From NCBI RefSeq assembly GCF_011386835.1, contig NC_088797.1:93692264-93756263 (forward strand): a stretch of 64,000 nt of DNA. The letters run 5' to 3'. Below are positions 10,454 through 21,638 of this stretch, piece after piece. The notes beneath the pieces were generated by a model, which did no database searches, was not told the DNA's origin, and saw nothing but the letters and a program-made list of their open reading frames with translations. Origin of the DNA: Chrysemys picta bellii. Taxonomy: Eukaryota; Chordata; Testudines; Emydidae. Within the stretch, counting starts at the first letter, position 1. Each line of letters starts with the position of its first letter. Made by a program: the position numbers and the translations under genes.

Positions 10454-12468
10454 GTGTATCAAAAGAAAACAGACTGTTTATAAATGAGCAAAAGAAGTTT
10501 AAGGACAGGTAGATCCTATTGGTTATTATTAATAACCAGACAATTTGTAGAAGAGCAAGGTAAGTAATTCTACTAAATCCTATGAAATCAAAGAAAATAT
10601 TTAATCCGTCACTTAGAAGAATCTATTTAAGGAGCTGCCTTGAGACGGGCACGTTAATAAATAGTAAGAATCTTAAATCCAGTTGAATCGCACTGTTTTC
10701 TCTGGTTAGTTCTTGTTTGCTATCCAGGAATACATGGTCTATTAGTTTGGTGATTAACAGGAAAAACTGTTAATATTGTAAATTATAACAACATGTCCAT
10801 ATACTGTACCACTAAAATCATTAGAACAGTTTTAAAAAAAAATTGAATCCCTTGGTAGTGTCTCAATGTGTTTTCATCAATGCTTGTTGAAGTCTTCAGG
10901 AGGCCTCTCCTTGGATTGGTTGTCTTGAGGTTTCCCAGATATTAGCTTCGTTTAGCTGTCTATGGCAGCTTGTTTGTAGGGATGGTCAGGATAAGTTGAT
11001 GAGTGTTGATGTGTTTAAGCAGGGTACCAGAGGGTGTGTAAGATAGTGCTCATTTCAATTTGTATACTCATCTCCTTTCTATTTTCATGAAATTATAGGA
11101 AAATAAACCCGTTTTCAGGCTTATTTAGATTTAAAATTAGTTGCTGTCATCCTTTCATTGGCTCAGTACCATCATGGGTTGTTGTTAGGAGCCTCTTAGT
11201 CTTATGAGCATGTAGTTTGTTAATACATATATGCATTATGGTTGTAATTCTTCCTTGACAGTTGCATTTCCTTTGTCATCTTTGTGGCAGGAAATTCTCA
11301 GAAAATCTTTAAATTTAGAATTTTAATTCCTTGTATTCAGCCCATTTTCTGAGATATTCTTTCAGTTTTATTAGAGTTCAACAGGCAATGAAATTGTTTT
11401 CAAGAAGTCCAAATACTCCTGTTTTTATATAAAGTTTTTAGATCTCAGAATAGCCTTTTTAAAATTCAATAATTCTGAAGAGAGCACTTAGCCTGAATAG
11501 TTATTAAAGAAGTTGTTGATTCTTAATAAGTTTTGAAGAGATTATTATTTTTGTCTTCCTGAGTGGGTGGGGGAATTGCTTGAGTTTGCCAGATAGTTTG
11601 CTAATTAATCAATTCCCCATTAATATAAATATTCTATACTCAAATGACTTCTTACAGCATTTCTTAAAGGTGTTTGCCATTTCAACATTTAAGGAATAAA
11701 CAAAAGGTTTAAAACATTTCCAGCTGCATGTTTTTCTGAGGCTTTTCTGAATGACTTTTTAGAGTGATTATAAAAAATTCATTTCAACAAGCAAATTTTT
11801 GGAATTTTTTGTGTGGGCTTACTTACAGATATTTCTTGGGAGCATGGAAAAGCCCACTTTATAAGCTAGATTTATTGCTCTGGCAACACATTCTTACTTT
11901 TTTTATATATACACAATCAGGTCTTTTCTTAAGACACAAATGTTTTACATGGTTTGTTTTCTTGAGACAAGGATTACATTTGTAGCAACAAATATTTTTT
12001 ACAAAGGGAAGTGTCCTGGTCTTGATAAGACATTCTGGTTTAGTTACCTTTTAGACTAAATGGTATTTATCAGTTACAATATACAATTTGCAGTTAAAAC
12101 TATTAAATATTCTATACAAAGCACCTATTACACATCCACTTTTCAAACATAGCATAATGACATTGCTGTAAAAATTAAAGCAAAATAGGAATGAAAAAGA
12201 ATGCATTCTGGAGTTTGTATAAACACTCTTAGGGGTATTAAACATGGTTTTATGGCTAAGAGGAGGTTATCTTCCTGCCACTTGGCTTATCTTTGGAGTG
12301 ACAGAAAGCAGAAGCCTCCTGCAATTTCTTTTGATTAGCTTGAACATTATATAACATAACTAACTAAAACATATATAGATAGTGTTATGTTTTCAAGCAT
12401 CCTTGCTACACATACTTGTAGCTATCTTAATATTCCGCAACTGTGCAGGCAAATTATAAAGATAAATT
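10454..12468. other. AT-rich region, no recognised gene
   Basis: About 2 kb of AT-rich DNA with only short frames. There are no LINE, LTR or MITE motifs that I can support. It lies between the MITE and the left end of the DIRS element. Confidence 0.5.
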
Positions 12469-12705
12469 CTTCTTCAACTGCTGTCCCCGTGGGTGCTCCA
12501 CTCCAGGTGATGGTGTGTCCTGGCGCCATTGATCGGAGATCTTCGGTAGCAGTGCCTAGTCGGGACGCACGCGCCCAGCTGTTGTCTCGTGGCAGCGTTA
12601 GGGTCTGTCTATGTGCGCGTGTCCCAGCTGTTGTCTCGTGGCAGAGTTAGGGTCTGTCTGTGTGCACGTGTCCCACACCCCCTCAGTTCCTTCTCAACCG
12701 TCCTC
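12469..12705 (+). repeat. DIRS left terminal inverted repeat
   Basis: Pairs in inverted orientation with 20984-21215; the best shared core is GATCGGAGATCTTCGGTAGC against GCTACCGAAGATCTCCGATC. It contains a 49-bp tandem duplication (12574-12622 and 12623-12671) that the right repeat lacks. Confidence 0.88.
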
Positions 12706-12824
12706 GGCTGAAGACAGGACTCAGGGCAGTGCTGAACCTCTTCTCCTGGTCACTGAAAGAAACAAGTAGAAATAGTTAGCTAGAAATATCACAGTTCTTT
12801 CCCTTCCTTTAGAATAGTTATTGA

Positions 12825-15075
12825 TTGTTCATTAGTTTAACAAAAACAAAACCTTTTTCTCTCTCCTGTTCATCTTCCGCTGAGACTTGCCCCCCAGGCA
12901 GTCATAGCTTCATGATGCTGGGGTCCCCTAAATTAAAAAAATGTGACTCCTGCAATGAGTCTATGCCGCAGTCTGATGGACACTCACTGTGTGTGAAGTG
13001 TCTAGGTGAGACACACGTCCCTGCAAAGCGTGTCCACTGTAATAGGCTGAAAGCCAGAGCTTGCCATGACAGAGACCTGCAGCTGAAAATGCTCCTTATG
13101 GAGAAATCCCTGCAGCCACCAGTGGAGATGAGTACAAGTAAACCCTCTCCCTCACACTCCCCTACCAGGTCGGAACCGACTAGGAGCGCGGCTTCACCCT
13201 CTCATGAGAAGAGGCAGGAAGCCCCAGTCTCTCCACAGAGAGACCTAAATAAACAAAAAAGGTCTCCAGTGAAGTCACTTCCCCCTGTACTGACAGCACC
13301 AAAGACTGGCACAGACAACCGCCCCAGCACCTCAGGCACGGCGCACATGGGGCACAGAAACAAGGACTTGAAGAAAGCTGCCCACTGTGGGGGGTTGGCA
13401 CCGAAACTACCGGCACCGCCAACGGACTCAGTACCGACTGCGCGGTCCACCCCAGTGCTGACAGACCATCGGCACTGAGACCGACAATAACCCCGCTGTA
13501 GATGCGCCACCACTGGAGAGCACCTATATGCATCTGCCGGCACCCTCCAAGGCTAAACAGAAATCGCTGAGGACATCAACTCATACCCCGACCCCCTCAG
13601 CCCAAGGAGCAGCAACAATTCTTAAACCATGCTGACATCTCCGTGGCCCCAGAGCCTGACTCTCCTCTCCTCGGCACCGAGCGCGCACTTTTTTATCAGC
13701 CGCTCTCACCACCCGACCTGGCCACACTCACTGACAGTGAGAATGACATACCACAGCAGGCAGAGTTTTCCCCACCTGACTCTCCTCCACCACCAGAGCC
13801 ACACCTATTTCAAGGCACAGTACCCCACAAGAACCAGCCTCAATTTCCCTGTTTTGTCCCCCCATGGGCAAGGCCCCACATTTCATACCCTATGCAGTGG
13901 CCACAGTGGTACCCATGGTCTGCCTACGATGCCAATCATTCTCGCCGACCCACCACCAGACTGCAGACCCGGTCTGTGCCTCTATCTCCAGCTCCATCTA
14001 CATCCAGAATTCCTGAGCCCCCTCTCGAAGAAGTGGGCTATGAACTTTTCCCTGAATCATCTGATCATAATTCTGTCAGCTGCAGATGAAGCTCTCATGC
14101 CACCACCACCACAGAACATGGATGATTTTAAGCAATTCCAGGAACTTTTTAAGAGGGTGGCAATCAGCCAGGACATTCCATTAGAGGAAGTGCAGGAGAC
14201 AACACAGACTCCTGAAAATCCTCCAACCCTCTGTGCCATCAAAGATCGCACTACCCATAAACGATGCCCTCCTGGAACCCGCTGACACTGTATGGCAGAC
14301 CCCTCCCTCCATTCCACCAACATGTAAAAGGGCTGAATGTAAATATTATGTACTGGCTTAGGACATAGACTTCTTATTTTCCCACCCACAGCCCAACTCT
14401 CTTGTGGTTGAGGCAGCGACTCACAGAAAAAAGCAACCACAATATCGGCCCACGCTGCAAGATAAGGACTTCAAACGACTTGACATCCTGGTCCACAAGG
14501 TTTACACCTCCTCCACTCTGCAATTCAGAATTGCAAATTACTCTGCCCTCCTCGCAAGCTATGACTTTGACAATTACAACAAGTTATTTGAATTTACCTC
14601 CCATATCCCAGAGGACAGAAGATCAGATTTTAAATCAGTCCTCGAAGGTCAACTGGTGTCTAGGATGGCGCTACAAGCATCCCTGGACATGGCAGACACA
14701 GCAGCCCATACTACCACCACCACGGTAGTGATGCACAGGTCTTCCTGGCTGTCTTCATCTGGCATCCCTAAAGACCTGCAAACCAAGTGGAGAACTTTCC
14801 CTTTGAGAAGGATAAACTTTTTTCCAAAAAAACCCAACAAAGTCCTTCACACCATGAAAGACTCCAGGGCCGTTCTGCGCACACAGGGAATATACCCTTC
14901 CCTCCCCAGGAGGCAATGGTATCAACCTTATCAGAGGCCCTGTGCACAACAATATCACTGGCCCCAGTCAAGACCATATGATATTGGGAGGAACCGCAAC
15001 AGACCTCCCAGGTGCAGACAAAACCAACCGCAACTAACTACATCCCACACATCGGGAAACAACCAACAATTTTGA
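12825..15075 (+). pseudogene. DIRS gag-like gene, broken
   Basis: Three main frames make up the relic. Residues encoded at 12825-13478 include a Cys/His cluster (CDSCNESMP, HSLCVKCL, then more Cys), followed by a Ser/Pro-rich linker. Bases 13643-14089 encode a Pro-rich acidic segment. Bases 14404-15075 encode the conserved C-terminal block with FKRLDILVHKVY, YDFDNYNKL and HRSSWL. Frame changes near 13480-13640 and 14090-14400 break the gene. The order and motifs match DIRS gag proteins. Which start codon was used is uncertain. Confidence 0.8.
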
Positions 15076-15774
15076 AGCCTTGGTCAGGGGTCTACACGAC
15101 CATCCCTTGGCACCACCACTTATTTGCCCATTTGGCCACCGCCTCCAGTTTTTCCACCATGTCTGGCAACTGTCACACAGGACCACTGGGTCATGGAAAT
15201 AGTACAATCAGGCTACTCCATCCCTTTCATTTCATGCGCACCCACCCTTCTCCCTTCACTGTCCCTCTTCAGGGACCAATCTCACAAGCATCTACTTCAA
15301 GCAGAGGTGACTCATCTTCTACAGCTAGGTGCAGTGGAACCTGTACCGGCACAACATTGGGGAAAAGGGTTTTACTCTCACTATTTCCTGATCCAGAAGA
15401 AAGGCGGAGGATGGCGACCTATACTAGGCCTATGCCAACTGAACAAATTTGTACGCGTACAAAAATTCAAGATGGTCAAATGGGCACAATAATACCCACG
15501 TTGGAATAAGGGGACTGGTTCCCAGCCCTCGACCTACAGGATGTCTGTTTTCATATATCTATTCACCCAGCACACAGACACTTTCTGCAATTCACAATAA
15601 GCCACAACCACTTCCAATACAGAGTGCGACCCTTCAGACTCTCCACAGCACCGAGAGTTTTCTCCAAGACTCTCGCAGTAGTGGTAGCCCACCTAGACAA
15701 ACACGGAATTATACTTTTCCCCTACCTGGACGACTGCCTTATCAAAGGCCGATCATACGAAGAGACATTAAAGG

Positions 15775-15992
15775 CAGGGCCAGCTCCAGGGTTTTGGCTG
15801 CCCCAAGCAGCTAAAAAAAAAAAAAAGCCGCGATCAAGATCTGCGGCGGCAATTCGGCAGGAAGTCCTTTGCTCCGAGCCGGAGTGAGGGACCATCCGCT
15901 GAATTGCCGTCGAAGAGCTGGACGTGCCGCCCCTCTCCGGAGTGGCTGCCCAAAGCACCTGCTTGACAAGCTGGTGCCTGGAGCCGGCCCTG
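15775..15992. mobile_element. hAT-type MITE in DIRS RT
   Basis: Terminal inverted repeats CAGGGCCAGCTCCAGG and CCTGGAGCCGGCCCTG are flanked by an exact 8-bp duplication ATTAAAGG (15767-15774, 15993-16000). An A-run lies near the left end. It is noncoding. The host RT frame continues after the insertion, so the DIRS copy was there first. Same family as 16163-16389. Confidence 0.92.
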
Positions 15993-16162
15993 ATTAAAGG
16001 CCACTCGTTTTACCATCTCCCTCTTCCACAGCCTAGGCCTGCAAATAAACTTCCAAAAATCCACCCTGATACCCACACACAGCAAATCAAATTCATCGGG
16101 GCTCATCTGGACTCAATTTTGACCAGAGCCTCACTTCCACACACCAGATTCCTCACCATCAC

Positions 16163-16389
16163 CAGGGCCGGCTCCAGGGTTTTGGCCACCCCAAGCAGCC
16201 AAACAAAAAAAAAGAAAAAAAAAGCCGCGATCGCGATCTGCGATGGCAATTCGGCAGGAGGTCCTTCGCTCCGAGCAGGAGTGAGGGACCGTCCGCCGAA
16301 TTGCCACCGAACAGCTGGACGTGCCGCCCCTCTCGGAAGTGGCCGCCCCAAGCACCTGCTTGGTAAGCTGATGCCTGGAGCCGGCCCTG
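16163..16389. mobile_element. hAT-type MITE, second copy of same family
   Basis: Same family and orientation as the copy 170 bases to the left. Ends are CAGGGCCGGCTCCAGGG and CTGGAGCCGGCCCTG, flanked by an 8-bp duplication ACCATCAC (16155-16162, 16390-16397). The two internal sequences differ at many positions, so these are two independent insertions and not a tandem duplication. Confidence 0.92.
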
Positions 16390-18169
16390 ACCATCACACA
16401 CCTCATACACACATTATATGTTTGCCCCAGAGTAGAGATAAGAACATGCCTGAAGCTTCTTGGTCACATGGCGGCCATCACCTTCGTGGTCAAATACGCC
16501 GGATTACATATGAGGTGCCTTCAGGGTTGGTTCAGCTCTATATACAAACCCAGCGGGCACAGCCTCCACATGATGCTAACTCCTCCAGCAAAGGTATTAG
16601 TCTCCCTACAACGGTGGACAAAAATAGGAAACATATGCATGGGCATCCCCTTCCATCAAAATTCCCCTGTGGTCATGCTCATGATAGACGCTTCCCTGAT
16701 AGGCTGGGGAGCGCACCTGGGAGACCACACAACACAAGGCAGATGGCCCCTGTCAGAGACGCGTCTGCACATAAATCTTCTAGATATGCCTGCCTCCACT
16801 TTCTCTCAATCATAAGGAACAAATCTGTTTGGGTCTTGACAGACAATATAGCATGCATGTTCTACATCAACAGACAGGGGTATGGAGGCGACCGCACTCC
16901 CTATGCACAGAAGCCATCCAACTATGGAATTGGTGCATACAACATCTCATAGAGATCACTGCTTCCTACCTGCCTGGGTGTCAGAACACTACCGCCGACA
17001 CACTCCAGAGACACTTCTCACAAGAACACGAATGGGAATTACACCCCATGATACTGTGACAGCTCTTTTCCCACTGAGGCACCCCATCTTTAAATCTGTT
17101 TGCTGCAAGACAAAACCTCAAATGCCGTCTATTCTGCTCCAGAGCAGGACTCGGGACCGCGTCCATCTGAGACACATTCCTCATTCTGTAGAACAAGGCA
17201 CTCATGTATGCTTTTCCACCGGTCCCACTGACACACAGAGTCTTGCGCAAGATCAAAGAGGACAAGGCCCACCAGGGTCATACTTATTGCCCCGGACTGG
17301 CCCAGACAGACATGGTATCCTTACCAGCTATGCATGTCCATTTGCCCTCCAAGACCTCTTCCCAACAGACTGAATCTGCTCTCCCAGGGCAACGGTCGGA
17401 TTCTCCATCCACAACTGCAGAAGTTCCATCTGACGGCATCATTCTTTCATGGTTCCAAACACACAAACTAGCTTGTTCAGAGCAGGTCAACACATCCTCC
17501 TGCACAGTAGATGAGACTCCACTTGTAAGACTTACCTGCAAAAGTTCTCCATATGGTTCTCCAACAGAAACTTGCAACCCCATACCGCGCCTCTCCCTGA
17601 TATCTTGGACTACCTCTTACAACTAAAAAAAGACGGACTATTGCTCAGCTCTACCAGAGTACACCTCGCAGCAGTCAATAACTTCCATAACACGCTGGAC
17701 GGGTTTTCAGTTTTCACCCACCCCACCATAAAATGCTTCTTCACAGGCCTTCAAAACCTTTACCCTGAGATTCACCTACCCACAGCTACCTGGAATATGA
17801 ACCTAGTTCTCTGGGGTCTCATGAAACCTCCCTTTGAACCACCGGCTACCTCCTCCGTACTACACATATCCATGAAACTAGCTTTCTTAGTCGCCATAAC
17901 GTCGGCAAGAAGGGTTGTGGAAATAAGCACACTAATGGCCTACCCTCCTTACACAATTTTCTTTAAAGACAAGATTACAATGCAACCCCACCCCAAATTT
18001 CTTCCCAAGGTGGCGTCCATCTTCCATTTAAATCAGCCAATACACCTACCTGCATTCTACCCCAAACCTCATAAGAACCCACAGCAAGCGGCATTACATA
18101 CTCTTGATGTCAGACGTGCAATTGCCTTTTATTTGGATAGAATTAAGGCATTCCGTAAATCACCTAGAC

Positions 18170-18505
18170 CAGGGGTCGGCAAAGTTCGGCACGTGGCTCG
18201 CCAGGGTAAGCACCCTGGCGGGCCGGGCCAGTTTTATTTACCTGCTGACGCGGCAGGTTCAGCCGATCGCGGCCCCCACTGGCTGCGGTTTGCCGTGCCG
18301 GGCCAATGGGGGCGGCGAGAAGCCGTGGCCAACACATCGCTCGCCCGCGCCGCTTCTCGCTGCCCCCATTGGCCCGGGATGGCAAACCACGGCCAGTGGG
18401 GACCGCGATCGGCCGAACCTGGCACATCAGTAGGTAAATAAAACTGGCTTGGCCCGCTAGGGTGCTTACCCTGGCGAGCCGCGTGCGGAACGTTGCCGAC
18501 CCCTG
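18170..18505. mobile_element. hAT-type MITE in recombinase gene
   Basis: Ends CAGGGGTCGGCAA and TTGCCGACCCCTG, flanked by an exact 8-bp duplication ACCTAGAC (18162-18169, 18506-18513). The outer third on each side is a long inverted repeat around the GCCAGGGTAAGCACC block. It is GC-rich and noncoding. Confidence 0.93.
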
Positions 18506-18633
18506 ACCTAGACTATTCATGTCCACTACCGAACGATCAAAGGGTGCTGCTATTTCCAAGCTACGACTCTCCAAGTGGATATCTGAATGCATTAGGTCCT
18601 GCTACCGGACCCAGAATGCTCAACCTCCGGAGT

Positions 18634-19287
18634 CAGGGTCGTCCCTACCTATGGTGATGCCCTACGCAGCCCGAGCACCTGCACCCACCCCTGTGGGGGG
18701 AGTGGCCGCTCCACTAGAAGGCCAGTCCCTCCGTGGGGGGTGGGGGAAGCTGCACCCAAGGGCCATGGGGCCTGCCACCTCCCAGCCCTGTCGCTTGGGG
18801 GAGGGGGCTTGGAGAAAGGGGTCAGGCCTGCCCCCGCACTCACCAGGGGCGGTGGCGGGAAGCAACATAGCTGGGAGCTGGCGGAGAGGAGCAGGCTGGA
18901 GCCGGGTTGCTCTGCTTCCCGCCGCTGCCGGTGACTGTGGAGGTGGGCCCGACCCCTTCTGCCAGCTCCAGTACCCCTGCTAATCCCGCGGGTCGTGTCA
19001 CTCGGGGGAGGGGACTTGGGGGGAACGGGTGCAATGAGGGCAGGGTGGGGATGGAGCAAGGGCAGGAAGAGGCGAGGCAGAGCAGGGGCAGGGGTTTGGA
19101 GGAAGGGATCGAATGGGGGCAGGGCGGGAGCAGAGCAGGGGGGCTGGCTGGGGGGATGGGACTCGCCGCTGGAGCCAGCGCTGCATACACAGCATGCAGC
19201 TGCCTAGGGCACCACAAAATTTGGTGCCCCAAATTACGTGGTGCCCTACACAGCTGCGTATTCTGCGTATGCTCAAGGACGGCCCTG
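18634..19287. mobile_element. hAT-like nonautonomous element
   Basis: Ends CAGGGTCGTCC and GGACGGCCCTG are inverted. The flanks TCCGGAGT and CCCGGAGG match at 6 of 8 positions, suggesting an older 8-bp duplication. The interior is G-rich with a GGGGCAGGG-type tandem pattern (19000-19140) and a terminal block GGTGCCCCAAATTACG. No transposase frame is present. The open frames here are composition effects. Confidence 0.72.
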
Positions 19288-19524
19288 CCCGGAGGTCATC
19301 AGAGCACACTCTACTAGAGCAATGTCAACATCTGTTGCATTCCTGCAAAACATACCTATTACCAATATATGCAAGGCAGCCACATGGGCATCACACAAGA
19401 CACTACGGCAGACACCACAGTAGACCACACAGTACTGTCTACCGTTATCAATGACGCAACTCCAAAGTCTCACCAACCATAGTGGGTACTGCTTCACATT
19501 CACCTGAAGTGGAGCACCCACAAG

Positions 19525-20876
19525 CAGGGCCGGCTCTAGGCACCAGCAAAGCAAGCAGTTGCTTGGGGCGGCAGATTTGCAAGGGGCGCAAGAATCCAGC
19601 AGGGGCGCAAGAATCCAACAGGGGCCCCTGGGAGCTGTAGTTCCTTGGTTAGCTTCCTGCCTATAGAGCCAGCCCTGGAGCAGGGAAAGAACTACATTTC
19701 CCAGCATTCCCTTGGCCACTAGCAACAGGAAGGGATGTGGGAAAGGAGTATGGAACTGAAATCTGCAGCTTGCTGTGAATGGTAGGAACAGAGCCAGCTC
19801 TAGGTTTTTTGCCACCCCCCCCCCCCCGCCCTGGGCTCCCGCTGCCCACACCCCCTGCAGCCCCAGCTCTGGCCCCCACCTGCCCTCCCCTGCTCCCCCA
19901 GCCCTGGGCTCTTCCCTCCACCCCCCGCACCCCCTGCCACCCCAGCTCTGGCCCCCACCCGCACCCCCTGCCGCCCTAGCCCTGGGCTCTTCCCCCCACC
20001 ACCCGCACCTCCTGCCGCCCCAGCCCTGGGCTCTCCTCCAAAGAAGGAATTGGGGGGACTAAATGGATGGTGCACTTCTCTATCTGAAGCCTAGCAAGGG
20101 AGGTATGTGGATCCCACTAGAATTTAAAATGAAAAGTAAGGGAGGGGAGGCTCTGCACCTGGGCAGCTTTAGATACAGTACCAGACACTTAAGAAGATTT
20201 CCACTTCTGAGCCATGGAAGCAGAAATTGACTTTTCCTCTCCAGATATAGCTAATATTCAGAAAGGGAATCTAGCACCTGCCTTCCAGATTTGAACACCC
20301 TCAAAATTCAGGAGTGCTCAAGCTCAATTTGCACAGCTGTTACTTCATTTCCCCCAAATCAAATATACTGATCCACTGTAACTTGCTGTAGAAAAAGTAG
20401 AATAAATTGAGCAAGAAATGCTTCCCAGTGGTTATTAGGACTGGAGTTGTTATTTTCAACAGCCATTGCTTTTTTTTTTTTTTTTAAGTTTTAGTTTTAT
20501 TTGTTTAAAAGAAAGACCATGATAGTGCATTCCCCATAGAAACAAAGAATGGAACAAAAGAATAATAAAGGCACCTCAACTTTTCCTCATTTATGTAGGA
20601 CAGTCTTATAATGTGCATCCAGATATCCTCCAGTCACACAAGCTGAAAATTGTTCCACTTTACTGCAGTTCTGTAACCATATGGGAACCAATCCTGTCTG
20701 TGTTCTGTGCACATCCAAAATTCCTGCTGAATGACCCGCCCTGGGAGCGAGTTACCAGTGACCCAGGGCTGGGGCAGCAGGAGGGTGCAGTTGGGAGGGG
20801 GAGAGCCCAGGGCTGGGGTGGGGAGCAGCCAAAAAATTTTTTGCTTGGGGCAGCAAAAAACCTAGAGCCGGCCCTG
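19525..20876. mobile_element. hAT-like nonautonomous element inside the DIRS complementary region
   Basis: Ends CAGGGCCGGCTCTAGG and CCTAGAGCCGGCCCTG are inverted. The flanking octamers CCCACAAG and CCCACAGG match at 7 of 8. Inside there is a second left-end-like copy near 19790 (CCAGCTCTAGG with TTTTTTGCC), so the element may be composite. It also holds a C-rich minisatellite (19815-20040) and an oligo-T run. It is noncoding. Confidence 0.78.
19815..20040. repeat. C-rich minisatellite
   Basis: Imperfect tandem units of about 40-60 bases containing CCAGCCCTGGGCTC and CACCCCCTGCCGCCC. It lies within the 19525-20876 element and produces spurious Pro-rich frames. Confidence 0.75.
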
Positions 20877-20983
20877 CCCACAGGGACAGCACTCGAAGAA
20901 GAGAAGGTTACTCACCTTGCAGGTTCTTCAAGGATGTGTCCCGCTGTGGGTGCTCCACTACCCACCCTCCTCCTTGGAGTACA

Positions 20984-21215
20984 AATCAGACGACTCTACG
21001 ATAGAGAAGGAACTGAGGGGGTGCGGGATACACATGCACAGACAGATCCTAACGACGACGCGAGATGACAGCTGGGTGCGTGTGTCCCAACCAGGCACTG
21101 CTACCGAAGATCTCCGATCAATGGTGCCAAGACGCATCGTCACCTGGAGTGGAGCACCCGCAGGGACACACGTCTTGAAGAACCTTAGTTACTGCAAGGT
21201 GAATAACCTTCTCTT
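20984..21215 (-). repeat. DIRS right terminal inverted repeat
   Basis: Inverted counterpart of 12469-12705: GAAGGAACTGAGGGGGTG here mirrors the CACCCCCTCAGTTCC block on the left. It lacks the 49-bp duplication seen at the left end. The terminal 50 bases also pair with the internal complementary region. Confidence 0.87.
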
Positions 21216-21535
21216 ATAATAATTTTATTAATATTGTTTTTGCTTCAACATTGAGGTCTCTCCACTACAGCATATTCTTCTACCAACTGAAAGGCACAAG
21301 CCTATTATGCAGGAGATGACACTGATCCCAAAGTAGTAGTAAAGTCTGTGCATGCCCTTTTTCTGGGTACGATCCAAAGCCCCTTGCAATCAATGTAGAG
21401 ACTCCTATTGGCTTCAATGGGCTTTGAATCAGGTCGTCTGGGAAAAGAGTGACTGCTGATCTGCTTTTAGTGTTTGTGCTATAATCTACTTTCCCATTCA
21501 CACATAACTTCCCATAAGGCTGGCCGAGTACTATC
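21216..21535. other. No recognised gene
   Basis: Right flank of the DIRS element. Only short frames and no known repeat. Confidence 0.5.
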
Positions 21536-21537
21536 TA

Positions 21538-21636
21538 GGGTGACTAGACAGCAAATGTGAGCTATATAAGAGCCTATATAAGAAAAAGACCCCAAAATCA
21601 GGACTGTCCCTATAAAATCAGGACATCTGGTCACCC
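21538..21636. mobile_element. Mariner/Tc1-type MITE
   Basis: Ends GGGTGACTAGACAG and TCTGGTCACCC are inverted, with TA on both sides (21536-21537, 21637-21638). The interior keeps the AAGACCCCAAAATCAGGAC block common in reptile copies. It is noncoding. Confidence 0.85.
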
Positions 21637-21638
21637 TA

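Larger units (their letters stand above)
15124..17055 (+). pseudogene. DIRS reverse transcriptase and RNase H, broken
   Basis: RT motifs come in order: GKGFYSHYF, KKGGGWRPILGL and KFKMV at about 15360-15480; FRLSTAPRVF at about 15630; and the catalytic YLDD at 15723-15734. After two hAT insertions (15775-15992, 16163-16389), RNase H follows with IDASLIGWGAHLGD at about 16685, INLLDM, and VLTDNIACMFYIN near 16840. Frames shift at about 15490 and again before RNase H, so no full protein can be made. RT copies the element RNA; RNase H degrades the template. Confidence 0.88.
17572..19432 (+). pseudogene. DIRS tyrosine recombinase, interrupted
   Basis: The N-terminal and middle catalytic part lies at 17572-18161. 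It includes TSARRVVEIS, which holds the conserved first Arg of the recombinase family, and a basic segment ending in RIKAFRKS. A hAT insertion (18170-18505) and another (18634-19287) interrupt it. The coding text resumes at 18514-18630 (KLRLSKWISECI) and at 19288-19432 (RAHSTRAMSTS, the HxxR motif, then ICKAATWAS). The terminal Tyr block is not clear because of a shift near 19420. Related proteins integrate the circular DNA copy by site-specific recombination. Confidence 0.87.
19508..20959. repeat. DIRS internal complementary region, split by insertion
   Basis: The left part (19508-19524) is complementary to the extreme left terminus. After the insertion, 20877-20959 continues with the complement of the left end (ACAGCACTCGAAGAAG) and then the complement of the right end (GGTTACTCACCTTGCAG, TTCTTCAAG). 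Joined, this mirrors a junction of the two ends, as in other DIRS elements, where it is thought to help circularise the DNA copy. Confidence 0.82.
12469..21215 (+). mobile_element. DIRS-type tyrosine recombinase retrotransposon with five nested insertions
   Basis: The element spans about 8.75 kb; removing five hAT-like insertions leaves roughly 5.9 kb, the usual DIRS size. It shows the DIRS hallmarks: inverted terminal repeats (12469-12705 and 20984-21215), gag-like frames, an RT with YLDD, an RNase H, a C-terminal tyrosine recombinase, and an internal complementary region built from both ends (19508-20959). No target duplication is expected or seen. Coding frames are broken by stops and shifts, so it is inactive. 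DIRS elements are known to replicate through a circular intermediate integrated by the recombinase instead of an integrase. Confidence 0.92.

Noticed and set aside
13180..13543. Minus-strand open frames opposite DIRS gag
   Set aside because: Antisense shadows of the gag-like coding strand.
15767..16397. CRISPR-like or tandem repeat pair
   Set aside because: The two similar blocks are hAT MITEs with independent 8-bp duplications, not a repeat-spacer array.
18649..19317. Long Gly/Arg and Pro-rich frames on both strands
   Set aside because: They lie in a G-rich nonautonomous hAT-like element and overlap in all frames.
19691..19712. ACTACATTTCCCAGCATTCC as a promoter
   Set aside because: It resembles the ZNF143 motif but lies inside a nonautonomous transposon with no gene nearby.
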